The position numbers and the translations under genes were made by a program. Under the pieces are notes generated by a model. That model saw nothing but the letters and a program-made list of their open reading frames with translations. It was not told the DNA's origin and made no database searches. Positions 1 through 7,393 of a stretch of DNA of 13,056 bases are shown here, in pieces. The number at the start of each line of letters is the position of its first letter. The stretch's first letter is position 1. Origin of the DNA: Azoarcus sp. (GTDB taxonomy: Bacteria; Pseudomonadota; Gammaproteobacteria; Burkholderiales; Rhodocyclaceae); contig JAITCV010000071.1 of the NCBI GenBank assembly GCA_031282905.1, positions 1 through 13,056 of the forward strand, read 5' to 3'.

Positions 1-1161
1 TTCTATTTCCTTGCCGATTACCACGCGCTCATCAAGACCAGCGACCCGGCGCGCGTGCAGCGTTCGACGCTGGAGATTGCCGCGAGCTGGCTTGCCGCCG
101 GGCTTGATCCAGACCGGGTATGGTTCTACCGCCAGTCGGATATTCCCGAGATTCCCGAACTCACTTGGCTGCTGGCCTGCGTGACCGGCAAGGGCGTGCT
201 CAACCGCGCCCATGCTTACAAGGCCGCCGTCGACAAGAACCTTGCCGGAGGCGAGGATGTGGACGCCGGGGTGAACATGGGGCTGTTCATGTACCCGGTG
301 TTGATGGCCGCCGACATCCTGATGTTCAAGGCCGACAAGGTGCCGGTCGGGCGCGATCAGATCCAGCATCTGGAAATGGCCAGGGATATCGCCTCCAGCT
401 TCAATCATCGCTATGGCGAACACTTTGTCTTGCCGGAAGCGGTGATCGACGAAGCGGTGGCGACCTTGCCGGGGCTCGATGGCCGCAAGATGAGCAAGAG
501 CTACGACAACACCATCCCGCTTTTTGCCGCGCGCGCCGAACTGGAAAAACTGATCTACAGCATCGTCACCGATTCGAAAGCGCCGGGCGAGCCGAAGGAA
601 ACCGAAGATTCGGCGCTGTTCCAGATTTACCAGGCATTCTCGACCCCCGCCGAGACCATGGCGATGCGCGCCCGTTTTACTGCGGGCATCGCTTGGGGCG
701 AAGCCAAGGAAGCCTTGTTCGAGAAACTCGATGAGGTGATCGCGCCGATGCGGGCGCGTTATGAAGCCTTGATCGCCGATCCGGCGCGAATCGAGCATGT
801 CCTGCACGATGGTGCGGCGCGGCTGCGCGAAAAATATGCGATCCCTTTCGCCGCGCGCTTGCGCGAAGCCGTCGGGCTGCGGCGGCTCGATCGATCCTTG
901 GCGGTAAAAACGGATACGCGCCCGAAAGCGCAAATCAAAGCGCAATTCAAGCAATACCGCGAAACCGATGGCTTGTTTTATTTCAAACTCATCGGCGGCG
1001 ACAGTCGGCTGCTCCTGCAAAGCCAGGGCTTCGCCTCGCCGCGCGAAGCGGGCCAGACCGTGGCGGAGATCAAGGACGGCGCGGGGTTCGCGGACTGGCT
1101 TGCCGATGGCGTAACGGAAGATGAAGTCGCCCAGACGCTTGCCCATCTACGCGCTGGATGA
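1..1161 (+). CDS. trpS: tryptophanyl-tRNA synthetase, 5'-truncated by the window edge
   Basis: Class I aminoacyl-tRNA synthetase that charges tRNA-Trp in the cytoplasm. The reading frame is open from base 1 (FYFLADYHALI...), so the true start and the HIGH-type motif lie upstream of the window. Visible family marks are the VGRDQIQHLEMARDIA block (346-393) and the KMSKS loop inside GRKMSKSYDN (481-510). The catalytic and anticodon-binding core seems to end near FAARLREAVGL (about 850-880). About 85-90 further residues follow, including FYFKLIGGDSRLLLQSQGF, which resembles the YegP/DUF1508 type of repeat; short TrpS proteins of about 335 residues lack this. The stop codon overlaps the next gene's ATG (ATGA at 1158), suggesting translational coupling. 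Identification is secure; the nature of the C-terminal extension is inference. Confidence 0.96.
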   Translation, partial: FYFLADYHALIKTSDPARVQRSTLEIAASWLAAGLDPDRVWFYRQSDIPEIPELTWLLACVTGKGVLNRAHAYKAAVDKNLAGGEDVDAGVNMGLFMYPVLMAADILMFKADKVPVGRDQIQHLEMARDIASSFNHRYGEHFVLPEAVIDEAVATLPGLDGRKMSKSYDNTIPLFAARAELEKLIYSIVTDSKAPGEPKETEDSALFQIYQAFSTPAETMAMRARFTAGIAWGEAKEALFEKLDEVIAPMRARYEALIADPARIEHVLHDGAARLREKYAIPFAARLREAVGLRRLDRSLAVKTDTRPKAQIKAQFKQYRETDGLFYFKLIGGDSRLLLQSQGFASPREAGQTVAEIKDGAGFADWLADGVTEDEVAQTLAHLRAG

Positions 1162-1598
1162 AGCGTGAGCGTCATGCTATGCGTATGCGCTCGCCGCGCG
1201 ATCGCCTGCGCCAGGCAATGTTGTTCGAGGCTGGGGGACTGATCCTGGTCTCGCCCCTGTTCGCGTGGGCGAACGGCCTTCCGCTCATCCCGTCGGCGGG
1301 GCTGCTGGCCGTGCTCTCATTGATCGCGCTGCTGTGGAACATGGTATTCAATACCGGCTTCGACCGGCTCGAAGCCCGCCTGAGTGGCCGTCGCGCCGAT
1401 CGGCGTCCCTTGTGGCCGCGCATCTTCCATGCGTGTTTTTTCGAGGGCGGACTGCTCGTATTGACCTTGCCCGTGGTCATGTTGTGGACCGGGCTGGGCT
1501 GGTGGCCCGCGTTGCTTGCGGACATCGGGCTTGCGCTTGCTTACGCGCTGTATGCCCTGCTGTTTCATTTTCTCTATGATCGATGGTTTCCAATATGA
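1158..1598 (+). CDS. PACE-family efflux transporter (two bacterial transmembrane pair domains)
   Basis: Small inner-membrane protein of 146 residues with four predicted helices (about 22-40, 43-60, 92-112, 118-138) arranged as two similar helix pairs. Each half opens with a basic-aromatic-FE-G motif (AMLFEAGGLIL and HACFFEGGLLV). The first half continues with WNMVFNTGFDRLE and the second ends with FHFLYDRWFP, the pattern of the AceI/PACE family, which exports compounds such as chlorhexidine and short diamines by proton antiport. Glu24 corresponds by alignment to the functionally important membrane glutamate of AceI (from memory). The first ATG gives a 4-nt ATGA overlap with trpS; in-frame ATGs at 1179 and 1185 would remove only a basic leader, and no clear ribosome site decides between them. 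The natural substrate cannot be read from sequence. Confidence 0.88.
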   Translation: MKRERHAMRMRSPRDRLRQAMLFEAGGLILVSPLFAWANGLPLIPSAGLLAVLSLIALLWNMVFNTGFDRLEARLSGRRADRRPLWPRIFHACFFEGGLLVLTLPVVMLWTGLGWWPALLADIGLALAYALYALLFHFLYDRWFPI

Positions 1599-1675
1599 CT
1601 TCATTTTCAAATCATCCGTGACCTTGTCTTCGCGTCATGAGTGAGTTGGGAATGGAATGAAACCATTTCCGGGTT

Positions 1676-2689
1676 ATGTCAATGTACTCATCCGATCTCG
1701 ATCTGACCCCGTTCAACACCTTCGGCCTGCCCGCGCGGGCACACCGCCTGTGGCGCGTGGAATCGGTGGCGGATGCGCGCGCCTATGTCGCCCAACGGCA
1801 AGACGACGTGCCGCCGCTGGTGCTGGGCGGGGGCAGCAACCTGCTGTTCCGGAGCGGAGAAATCGCCACCGTGCTCAAGGTCGAAATCCGTGGGCGGAAA
1901 AAGCTGGCCGAAACCGCCGAGGCGGTGATCGTCGAGGTGGGCGCGGGGGAAAACTGGCATGACTTCGTGCAATGGACGCTGGCGCAGGGCTGGCCGGGGC
2001 TGGAAAACCTGGCCTTGATCCCCGGCAGCGTGGGCGCTGCGCCCATCCAGAACATTGGCGCTTACGGCATGGAAATGGCCGAGCGTTTCGAGTCGCTCGA
2101 TGCCCTCGATCTGGAAAGCGGCGAAACGCGAGAGTTCGATGCCGCCGCCTGCCGTTTCGGTTATCGCGCCAGCATTTTCAGATCGACGCCAGGGCGCTGG
2201 CTGGTAACGGCCTTGCGTTTCCGTTTACCCAAGCCATGGCAGCCGCGCCTTGGCTATGGCGAGCTTGCCCGGGAACTTGCCGCGCAGGGCGTTGTCATGC
2301 CGAACGCATTACAGGTCGCCGAAGCGGTCAGCACCATCCGCCGCCGCAAACTGCCCGACCCGGCGGTCCTGGGCAACGCGGGCAGTTTTTTCAAAAACCC
2401 GCTCGTCGATACCGCAAGCTGCGCCGCACTGCTCGCCCGCCATCCGGCGCTGCCTCATTACCCGCAGGCGGATGGACAGGTCAAACTGGCTTCGGGTTGG
2501 TTGATCGAGGCTTGCGGTTGGAAAGGGAAAAGGCTGGGCGCGGCCGGTTGCCATGAGCATCAGGCCCTGGTGCTGGTGAATCATGGCGGCGCAAGCGGCG
2601 TCGATATCCTGCGCCTGGCCGAAGCCATCCGCGCGGACGTGCGCGCGCGCTTCGGCGTCGAACTGGAAATCGAGCCGGTGGTGGTGTAG
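1676..2689 (+). CDS. murB: UDP-N-acetylenolpyruvoylglucosamine reductase
   Basis: Cytoplasmic FAD enzyme of peptidoglycan synthesis that reduces UDP-GlcNAc-enolpyruvate to UDP-MurNAc with NADPH. The 337-residue product begins with the NTFGL segment typical of MurB. It then shows the FAD-binding LGGGSNLLF motif, the PGSVGAAPIQNIGAYG block, and the YRAS tyrosine/arginine pair (Arg164) that serves catalysis in type I MurB. Ser237 in GNAGSFFKNP is the conserved proton donor. A C-terminal glutamate in EIEPVV (probably Glu333) aligns with the catalytic Glu of the E. coli enzyme. Length fits the E. coli type I form. ATGs at 1676 and 1682 are both possible starts; neither has a strong Shine-Dalgarno sequence. 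It stands apart from the usual mur/dcw cluster and converges on coq7. Confidence 0.96.
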   Translation: MSMYSSDLDLTPFNTFGLPARAHRLWRVESVADARAYVAQRQDDVPPLVLGGGSNLLFRSGEIATVLKVEIRGRKKLAETAEAVIVEVGAGENWHDFVQWTLAQGWPGLENLALIPGSVGAAPIQNIGAYGMEMAERFESLDALDLESGETREFDAAACRFGYRASIFRSTPGRWLVTALRFRLPKPWQPRLGYGELARELAAQGVVMPNALQVAEAVSTIRRRKLPDPAVLGNAGSFFKNPLVDTASCAALLARHPALPHYPQADGQVKLASGWLIEACGWKGKRLGAAGCHEHQALVLVNHGGASGVDILRLAEAIRADVRARFGVELEIEPVVV

Positions 2690-2786
2690 ATCAGGGCAGA
2701 TCCGCCAATGATGCGGTCTGGCATGCCTCGCCCCTTGAGGGACGTGCACCAAATGCAATAAACATTCCCACGGCAAGGGACGAAGC

Positions 2787-3407
2787 TCAGATCCGGTATG
2801 CGGTCAGGGTCATGACTTTCGAGGCGAGTTTCATCGCCAGTTTGACCGGCAGCGGCAATTCGTTCGCGCCCAGGCGGACGGCGGTTTCGGCGTGGCCGAT
2901 TTCGTCCTGCTTCATCTGGGTGACGATGGCGCGTGATTTGTGATCCCCGTCGGGCAGGGAGGCGAGATGGCCGTGGAGGTGAGCTTCGACCTGACGCTCG
3001 GTTTCGGCGAGAAAACCCAGATTCCAACGATCGCCCAGACAACCCGCGAGCACCCCGAACGTCAGCGATCCGCCATACCACAACGGGTTGAGCAGGCTCT
3101 TCCTGCCGCCCAGTTCCTCGATACGCTGCTCGGTCCACGCCAGATGTTCGGTTTCTTCGCGGGATGCCTGCGCCAGCGCCTCGCGAATCGTGGGATCGCG
3201 GGAAGTCAGCGCCTGCCCCTGATAGAGCGCCTGGGCGCAAACTTCGCCGCTGTGATTCACCCGCATCAGCGCCGCCGCATGGCAACGTGCGCGCTCGTCA
3301 AGCTCCGCGTCCGCCAGGTCATGTCCCGGCACGGGACGCACCGAGCGCGCCGGGGCGAACACCGTGCGCAGGGCGCGGTCAAACTGGATGATGGCTTGGT
3401 CGATCAT
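2787..3407 (-). CDS. coq7: Coq7-type demethoxyubiquinone hydroxylase
   Basis: Di-iron monooxygenase that hydroxylates demethoxyubiquinol in the next-to-last step of ubiquinone synthesis, at the inner membrane face. All six iron ligands are visible in the 206-residue product: Glu55 in HSGEVCAQ, Glu85 and His88 in EETEHL, Glu137 in ETERQVEAHL, and Glu169 and His172 in QDEIGH. It replaces flavin hydroxylases such as UbiF of enteric bacteria. Its ATG overlaps the stop of the upstream CNP1-like gene by 4 nt (ATGA), so translation is probably coupled. The 97-bp gap to convergent murB holds only a weak CCCTTG/CAAGGG inverted repeat, not a convincing terminator. Aerobic or facultatively aerobic respiration is implied. 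Confidence 0.95.
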   Translation of the reverse strand: MIDQAIIQFDRALRTVFAPARSVRPVPGHDLADAELDERARCHAAALMRVNHSGEVCAQALYQGQALTSRDPTIREALAQASREETEHLAWTEQRIEELGGRKSLLNPLWYGGSLTFGVLAGCLGDRWNLGFLAETERQVEAHLHGHLASLPDGDHKSRAIVTQMKQDEIGHAETAVRLGANELPLPVKLAMKLASKVMTLTAYRI

Positions 3408-3934
3408 GGTGCGCTCATCCCTCCAATGAAATCGATGTCTCCGCGCATGCGGCCGAGAATTCGCTCGACCGAAGATTCATGCACTTTGCTGTCGCAGAAA
3501 AAACGGCTTGCCAGCGTGGCGCGCGGATTGTTCGCGCCCGCAGCGCGGATCGGCGCCCATGCGCTGTGCTCGAATGGACGCCAATGGCCGTCCTTGTCCA
3601 TGCTGGCGTAGATGCGGCGTTCGCTGGTTTCGCAGCGAACACCTTCAAAGGTGACATTGCGCGCGCCTCCCCGTGCCTGCACGACTAGCGTGTAACGGAT
3701 CACGCCGTCCGCGCCGACCGACAGGCTGGCGGCATCCAGCAAAAAGCGGTTGGCCGAAGGCGGACTGAGTTCGAACGCGCGCAGATTCTGCTCGTCGGGC
3801 ACGGCGGGCAAGACATGGTCGGCTTCCCGCCATGCCGGATCGTCCAGTTCGCCGTCATCATCATCAGGACTTGCCTGCGCCGCCGCGATGCCCGGCGTCA
3901 ACAGGAAAACCAGCCACAACACCAAACGCGCCAT
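3404..3934 (-). CDS. CNP1-like family exported protein
   Basis: Predicted secreted protein of 176 residues. An N-terminal signal peptide (MARLVLWLVFLLTPGIAAAQ) is followed by an acidic stretch (DDDDGELDD). The body carries the family pattern FLLDAASLSVGADGVIRYTL, then FEGVRCETSERRIYA, a W-rich middle, and SRFFCDS; the two cysteines of the mature part could form a disulfide. This matches the uncharacterised CNP1-like (cryptic neisserial protein 1) family. The frame stays open upstream to 4219, but the start at 3934 is supported by a GGAGG Shine-Dalgarno sequence, the signal peptide directly after it, and a one-base stop/start overlap with rppH. The function is unknown; the place between rppH and coq7 suggests co-expression only. 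Confidence 0.85.
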   Translation of the reverse strand: MARLVLWLVFLLTPGIAAAQASPDDDDGELDDPAWREADHVLPAVPDEQNLRAFELSPPSANRFLLDAASLSVGADGVIRYTLVVQARGGARNVTFEGVRCETSERRIYASMDKDGHWRPFEHSAWAPIRAAGANNPRATLASRFFCDSKVHESSVERILGRMRGDIDFIGGMSAP

Positions 3935-4479
3935 CAGTCCCTTTCCTCCATGTCCCCGGCGGGCGCAAGCGCCTGGCGGTAAGTCTCCGGTGGTTCGTGG
4001 TGCTGGGTGTGAAACAGCATCTTCGCGAGTTCGGTCAGGGCGAGCTGGTAGACACTGCGCTTGAACTCGATGACCGCATCGAGCGGCACCCAATAATCGC
4101 TCCAGCGCCAGGCATCGAATTCCGGGTGTTTGCTGGATCGCAGGGATACATCCGAATCGCGCCCGACCAGCCGGAGCAGAAACCAGATTTGCTTCTGCCC
4201 GCGATAGGTATTGCGCCATTCCCGCTTGATCCAGTGTTTGGGCACATCGTAATGCAGCCAGCCGCGGGTGCGGCCGAGTACCTTGACATGCTCCGGGCGC
4301 AGGCCGATTTCTTCGTGCAACTCCCGGAACATCGCTTGCTCCGGCGTTTCACCGTGCTTGATGCCGCCTTGCGGGAACTGCCACGAATGCTCGTGGATGC
4401 GTTTGCCCCAGAACACTTCATTACGTGCATTGACCAGAACGATGCCGACGTTCGGGCGATAGCCTTCACGGTCGAGCAT
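3934..4479 (-). CDS. rppH: RNA 5'-pyrophosphohydrolase (Nudix family)
   Basis: Removes pyrophosphate from the triphosphate 5' end of mRNA, which triggers RNase E decay. The 181-residue product begins MLDREGYRPNVGIVL, characteristic of RppH/NudH. The Nudix box spans residues 38-60 (G38 x5 E44 x7 R52-E53-L54 x E56-E57 x G59-L60), with metal ligands Glu53, Glu56 and Glu57 at the same numbers as in the E. coli protein. The start at 4479 is preceded by an AAGG ribosome site. The frame remains open far upstream, antisense through proS, but that part has no family similarity and is not coding. It is the first gene of rppH > CNP1-like > coq7 and is transcribed divergently from proS. Confidence 0.95.
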   Translation of the reverse strand: MLDREGYRPNVGIVLVNARNEVFWGKRIHEHSWQFPQGGIKHGETPEQAMFRELHEEIGLRPEHVKVLGRTRGWLHYDVPKHWIKREWRNTYRGQKQIWFLLRLVGRDSDVSLRSSKHPEFDAWRWSDYWVPLDAVIEFKRSVYQLALTELAKMLFHTQHHEPPETYRQALAPAGDMEERD

Positions 4480-4602
4480 GATCAAAACCTTCAAGAATTT
4501 CAGGAAATTGGGCGCGATTCTTCCATACTTGGCACGGCATGGAAAGCCGAACCGGGCAGATCGGCTAGAATTCCCGGTTTGATGATTCGTTCCTGAGTCC
4601 CC
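4480..4602. promoter_or_regulatory. divergent rppH/proS intergenic region
   Basis: This 123-bp gap must carry, or lie close to, the promoters of both divergent genes. On the plus strand a TAGAAT hexamer at 4566-4571 matches the sigma-70 -10 consensus at five of six positions and lies 31 bp upstream of the proS ATG. No good -35 element sits 16-18 bp before it, so the assignment is weak. I see no convincing minus-strand promoter for rppH. Confidence 0.3.
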
Positions 4603-6336
4603 ATGCGCGCCAGCCAGTTCCACCTCAACACACTGAAAGAAGCCCCCGCCGACGCCGAAGTCGTCAGCCAAAAGCTCATGCTGCGCGCCGGCATGATCCG
4701 CAAGGTCGCCGCCGGCATCTACGATTACATGCCGCTGGCGCTGCGCTCGATCCGCAAGATCGAAACCATCATCCGCGACGAACTCGACCGCGCCGGGGCG
4801 CTGGAAATCTCCATGCCGCTGGTGCAGCCCGCCGAGTTGTGGCAAGAAACCGGCCGCTGGGACAAGATGGGTCCGGAGATGCTGAGGCTGCGCGACCGTC
4901 ATGAGCGCGATTTTGCGCTCCAGCCGACCTCGGAAGAAGTCGTCACCGACATTGCCCGCCAGGAAATCAAAAGCTATCGCCAGTTGCCGCGCAGCTTCTA
5001 CCAGATACAAACCAAGTTCCGCGACGAGCGCCGTCCCCGCTTCGGCGTGATGCGCGGGCGTGAGTTCATCATGAAGGATTGCTACTCCTTCGACCGCGAC
5101 GCGGAAACGGCGGGCAAGAGCTACGACACGATGTTCGCCGCCTATCGCCGCATCTTCGACCGCATCGGCCTCGAATACCGCGCCGTCGCCGCCGACACCG
5201 GCGCCATCGGCGGCGACCGTTCGCACGAATTCCAGGTGATCGCCGACACCGGCGAGGACGCCCTTGTCTATTGTCCGGAATCGGGCTACGCCGCCAATAT
5301 CGAACTGGCCGAAGCCGTGCCCCTGCTCCCGGCGCGAACAGAGGCGAGCGCCACGCTCGCCAGGACAGCCACGCCCGGCCGCGAAACCTGCGAGGATGTC
5401 GCCCGCTTCCTGGGCGCACCGCTGGCCGCGACCGTCAAATCGCTGGTGCTCGCCAGCGACGCCGGAGACGGGCAAATCTGGCTGTTGTTGCTGCGGGGCG
5501 ACCACGAACTCAACGAAACCAAGGTCGGCAAGATCGACGGCCTGGAAGCGGGTTTCCGCTTCGCCACCCATGCCGAAATCATCGAGCATTTCGGCTGCGG
5601 GCCGGGCTATCTCGGCCCCGTCGCGCCCAGGAAGCCGGTGCGGATCGTCGCCGACCGCACGGTGGCCAACATGGCCGATTTCATCTGCGGCGCAAACGCC
5701 GAAGGCTATCACCACACCGGCGTCAATTGGGGCCGCGACCTGCCCGAACCCGATCTCGTCGCCGACATCCGCAACGTCGTCGCCGGCGACCCCTCGCCCG
5801 ACGGCAAGGGGCGGCTTGCCATCGACCGCGGCATCGAAGTCGGCCATGTGTTCTACCTCGGCGACAAATATTCGCGGGCGATGAACGCCAGCTTTCTCGA
5901 CATCGACGGCAAGCCCCGCTTTTTCGAGATGGGCTGTTACGGCATCGGCGTCACCCGCATCCTCGGCGCGGCGATCGAGCAGAACAACGACGAGCGCGGC
6001 ATCATCTGGCCCACGGCGATCGCGCCCTTCGAAGTGGTGATCTGCGCCGTGGGGTGGGGCAAGTCGGAAATCGTGCGCGCCGAAGCCAGTCGGCTTTACA
6101 AATCCCTGCTCGCGGCAGGCGTTGATGTTATCCTTGACGACCGCGATGAACGTCCCGGCGCGATGTTCGCCGACTGGGAACTGATCGGCATCCCGCACCG
6201 CCTCACCGTGGGGGAACGCAGCCTCAAGAACGGGGGCATCGAGTATCAGGGACGCGCGGATGACGAACAATTGAAATTTGCTCCGTCCGCGGTGCTCGAA
6301 TACATCCTTCGTCTTGTCCGTACCGGAAACGCATGA
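4603..6336 (+). CDS. proS: prolyl-tRNA synthetase, bacterial type with editing domain
   Basis: Class II synthetase that charges tRNA-Pro. The 577-residue product shows the TSEE block (109-112), motif 2 FRDERRPRFG (139-148), REFIMKD (153-159), and motif 3 GCYGIGVTR (about 445-453). Between motifs 2 and 3 lies the long insertion (about 240-395) that deacylates Ala-tRNA-Pro; Lys279 in the TVKSLVL segment falls at the same number as the editing lysine of the E. coli enzyme. The C-terminal anticodon-binding domain includes DDRDERPGAMFADWELIGIP. Length and domain order are those of E. coli ProS. The stop codon overlaps the lytic transglycosylase start by 4 nt, so the two are probably cotranslated. 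Confidence 0.97.
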   Translation: MRASQFHLNTLKEAPADAEVVSQKLMLRAGMIRKVAAGIYDYMPLALRSIRKIETIIRDELDRAGALEISMPLVQPAELWQETGRWDKMGPEMLRLRDRHERDFALQPTSEEVVTDIARQEIKSYRQLPRSFYQIQTKFRDERRPRFGVMRGREFIMKDCYSFDRDAETAGKSYDTMFAAYRRIFDRIGLEYRAVAADTGAIGGDRSHEFQVIADTGEDALVYCPESGYAANIELAEAVPLLPARTEASATLARTATPGRETCEDVARFLGAPLAATVKSLVLASDAGDGQIWLLLLRGDHELNETKVGKIDGLEAGFRFATHAEIIEHFGCGPGYLGPVAPRKPVRIVADRTVANMADFICGANAEGYHHTGVNWGRDLPEPDLVADIRNVVAGDPSPDGKGRLAIDRGIEVGHVFYLGDKYSRAMNASFLDIDGKPRFFEMGCYGIGVTRILGAAIEQNNDERGIIWPTAIAPFEVVICAVGWGKSEIVRAEASRLYKSLLAAGVDVILDDRDERPGAMFADWELIGIPHRLTVGERSLKNGGIEYQGRADDEQLKFAPSAVLEYILRLVRTGNA

Positions 6337-7016
6337 TGAACGCTCCTATCCGTTTGAATGCTCTTGCCCGTTGCCTGTTCGATCTGCTCGCCGCTGCCGC
6401 CCTCGCGCTGGCAAGTGCCGCCGCCATGGCGGGCAACCAGCAATACGAACCACTCGCCGCCAGCGTCCGCGCCGCCTTGTACCACGCGGTAAGCGACGCC
6501 ATGCCGCCCATGCGCTTGTCCGGGAACATCGAGACCCAGTTGGTCTGGCTGCTCGACATGTCCCGCCGCCTCGAAAAGCGCATTCCCAACCGTGACTACC
6601 GCGTCGAATTGCTGACTTCGATCCATTACGAAGCCACCCGCGCCGGGCTTGACCCCCAGCTCGTGCTCGGTCTGGTCCAGGTCGAGAGCAATTTCCGCAA
6701 ATACGCGGTCTCCAAGGCAGGCGCGCGCGGTTACATGCAGGTAATGCCGTTCTGGGTCAAACTCATTGGCCGCGAGGACGACAACCTTTTTCACATGCAC
6801 ACCAACCTGCGTTACGGTTGTACCATCCTGCGCCATTACCTCGATATCGAAAAAGGCGACCTGTATCGGGCGCTCGGACGTTACAACGGCAGCCTTGGCC
6901 GTCCCGAATACCCCAATCTCGTGCGCAAGGCATGGGAGAGCAACTGGGCATGGACCATGCCGCAATTCACTGCCAACGAAGACAATCCCGAGCCTGCGGT
7001 GGCGAGCGTGCGTTGA
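6333..7016 (+). CDS. soluble lytic murein transglycosylase (SLT domain), exported
   Basis: Cuts the MurNAc-GlcNAc bond of peptidoglycan to give 1,6-anhydro ends, acting in the periplasm. The 227-residue product has an N-terminal signal sequence (hydrophobic core about 15-31, likely cleavage after Ala33 in AMAG). The SLT fold covers about 90-215. Catalytic Glu118 lies in LVQVESNF, followed by SKAGARGYMQVMPFW (127-141) and LRYGCTILRHYL, then the YNGSLG motif. There is no lipobox, so it should be soluble. It is coupled to proS through ATGATGA. Its stop codon is directly followed by the mtfA remnant, so a downstream partner gene was probably lost. Confidence 0.9.
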   Translation: MMNAPIRLNALARCLFDLLAAAALALASAAAMAGNQQYEPLAASVRAALYHAVSDAMPPMRLSGNIETQLVWLLDMSRRLEKRIPNRDYRVELLTSIHYEATRAGLDPQLVLGLVQVESNFRKYAVSKAGARGYMQVMPFWVKLIGREDDNLFHMHTNLRYGCTILRHYLDIEKGDLYRALGRYNGSLGRPEYPNLVRKAWESNWAWTMPQFTANEDNPEPAVASVR

Positions 7017-7199
7017 TTCCAGAGGACAATCGACGCGGGCGATGAGACCGCGCTCGATCCCTACGCCAGCGAAGATCCGCCGAATTCTTCGCCGTGACTT
7101 CCGAAACCTTCTTTGAAACTCCGCTGCAATTGCGCGCGGATTTCCCCGGCGTTTATGCGCAACTGACCGCCTGCTACGGGCTGGCCCCGCGAAAAAGGC
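7017..7199 (+). pseudogene. mtfA: C-terminal remnant of an mtfA-type zinc peptidase gene, frameshifted
   Basis: Right after the transglycosylase stop, one frame reads DAGDETALDPYASEDP (7032-7079). The frame 1 base over continues EFFAVTSETFFETPLQL, then FPGVYAQLTACYG (7082-7180). Joined together these give the C-terminal signature of MtfA (Mlc titration factor/DgsA anti-repressor), where an acidic DPYAA-E segment runs straight into AEFFAV-SE-FFE. One missing base near 7079-7081 (GCC to CC) accounts for the shift. Only about 55 of the usual 250-270 codons remain; the start and the HEXXH catalytic region are absent. No stop codon closes the stub, so it reads on in frame into the ABC ATPase gene. 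Recognition is by pattern only. Confidence 0.75.
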
Positions 7200-7313
7200 G
7201 ACCGAATCCCCCATATAGTCCATCAAAGTATAAGAAAAGAAATTTTTTGGGGGTTGGAAACGCCACGATCTTGCGTAGGCTTCGCCACGGCGTTTCGATG
7301 CTTTCCAGATGGC

Positions 7314-7377
7314 GCGGACGCAATCATTACAAATTCATGCGGACACCGCGCAATCACAATGCGGACGCATATGCGGG
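7314..7377 (+). repeat. short GCGGAC direct repeats upstream of the ABC operon
   Basis: GCGGAC occurs at 7314-7319, 7339-7344 and 7361-7366, spaced 25 and 22 bp, with a related ATGCGGGA at 7371-7378. GCAATCA also occurs twice (7320-7326 and 7350-7356). The stretch 7200-7393 otherwise holds an AT-rich run near 7212-7250 and no recognisable gene or promoter. The repeats lie 17-80 bp before the ATPase start and could be operator half-sites; this is speculative. Confidence 0.3.
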
Positions 7378-7393
7378 AAACCAGAAAGAGGAG

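Noticed and set aside
2690..2786. A bidirectional terminator between murB and coq7
   Set aside because: Only a 6-bp CCCTTG/CAAGGG pair with a loop of about 36 nt and no T-runs; too weak to call.
3935..4219. An N-terminal extension of the CNP1-like protein
   Set aside because: It overlaps rppH in another frame, and the signal peptide and GGAGG ribosome site place the start at 3934.
4529..4550. TTGGCACG in the rppH/proS gap as a second sigma-54 site
   Set aside because: No GC dinucleotide follows at the required 10-bp spacing.
3934..6270. A 778-codon minus-strand open frame that includes rppH and runs antisense through most of proS
   Set aside because: Only the last 181 codons match a known family (RppH). 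The rest mirrors the high-GC codon pattern of proS, has no ribosome site at its start, and shows no family motif.
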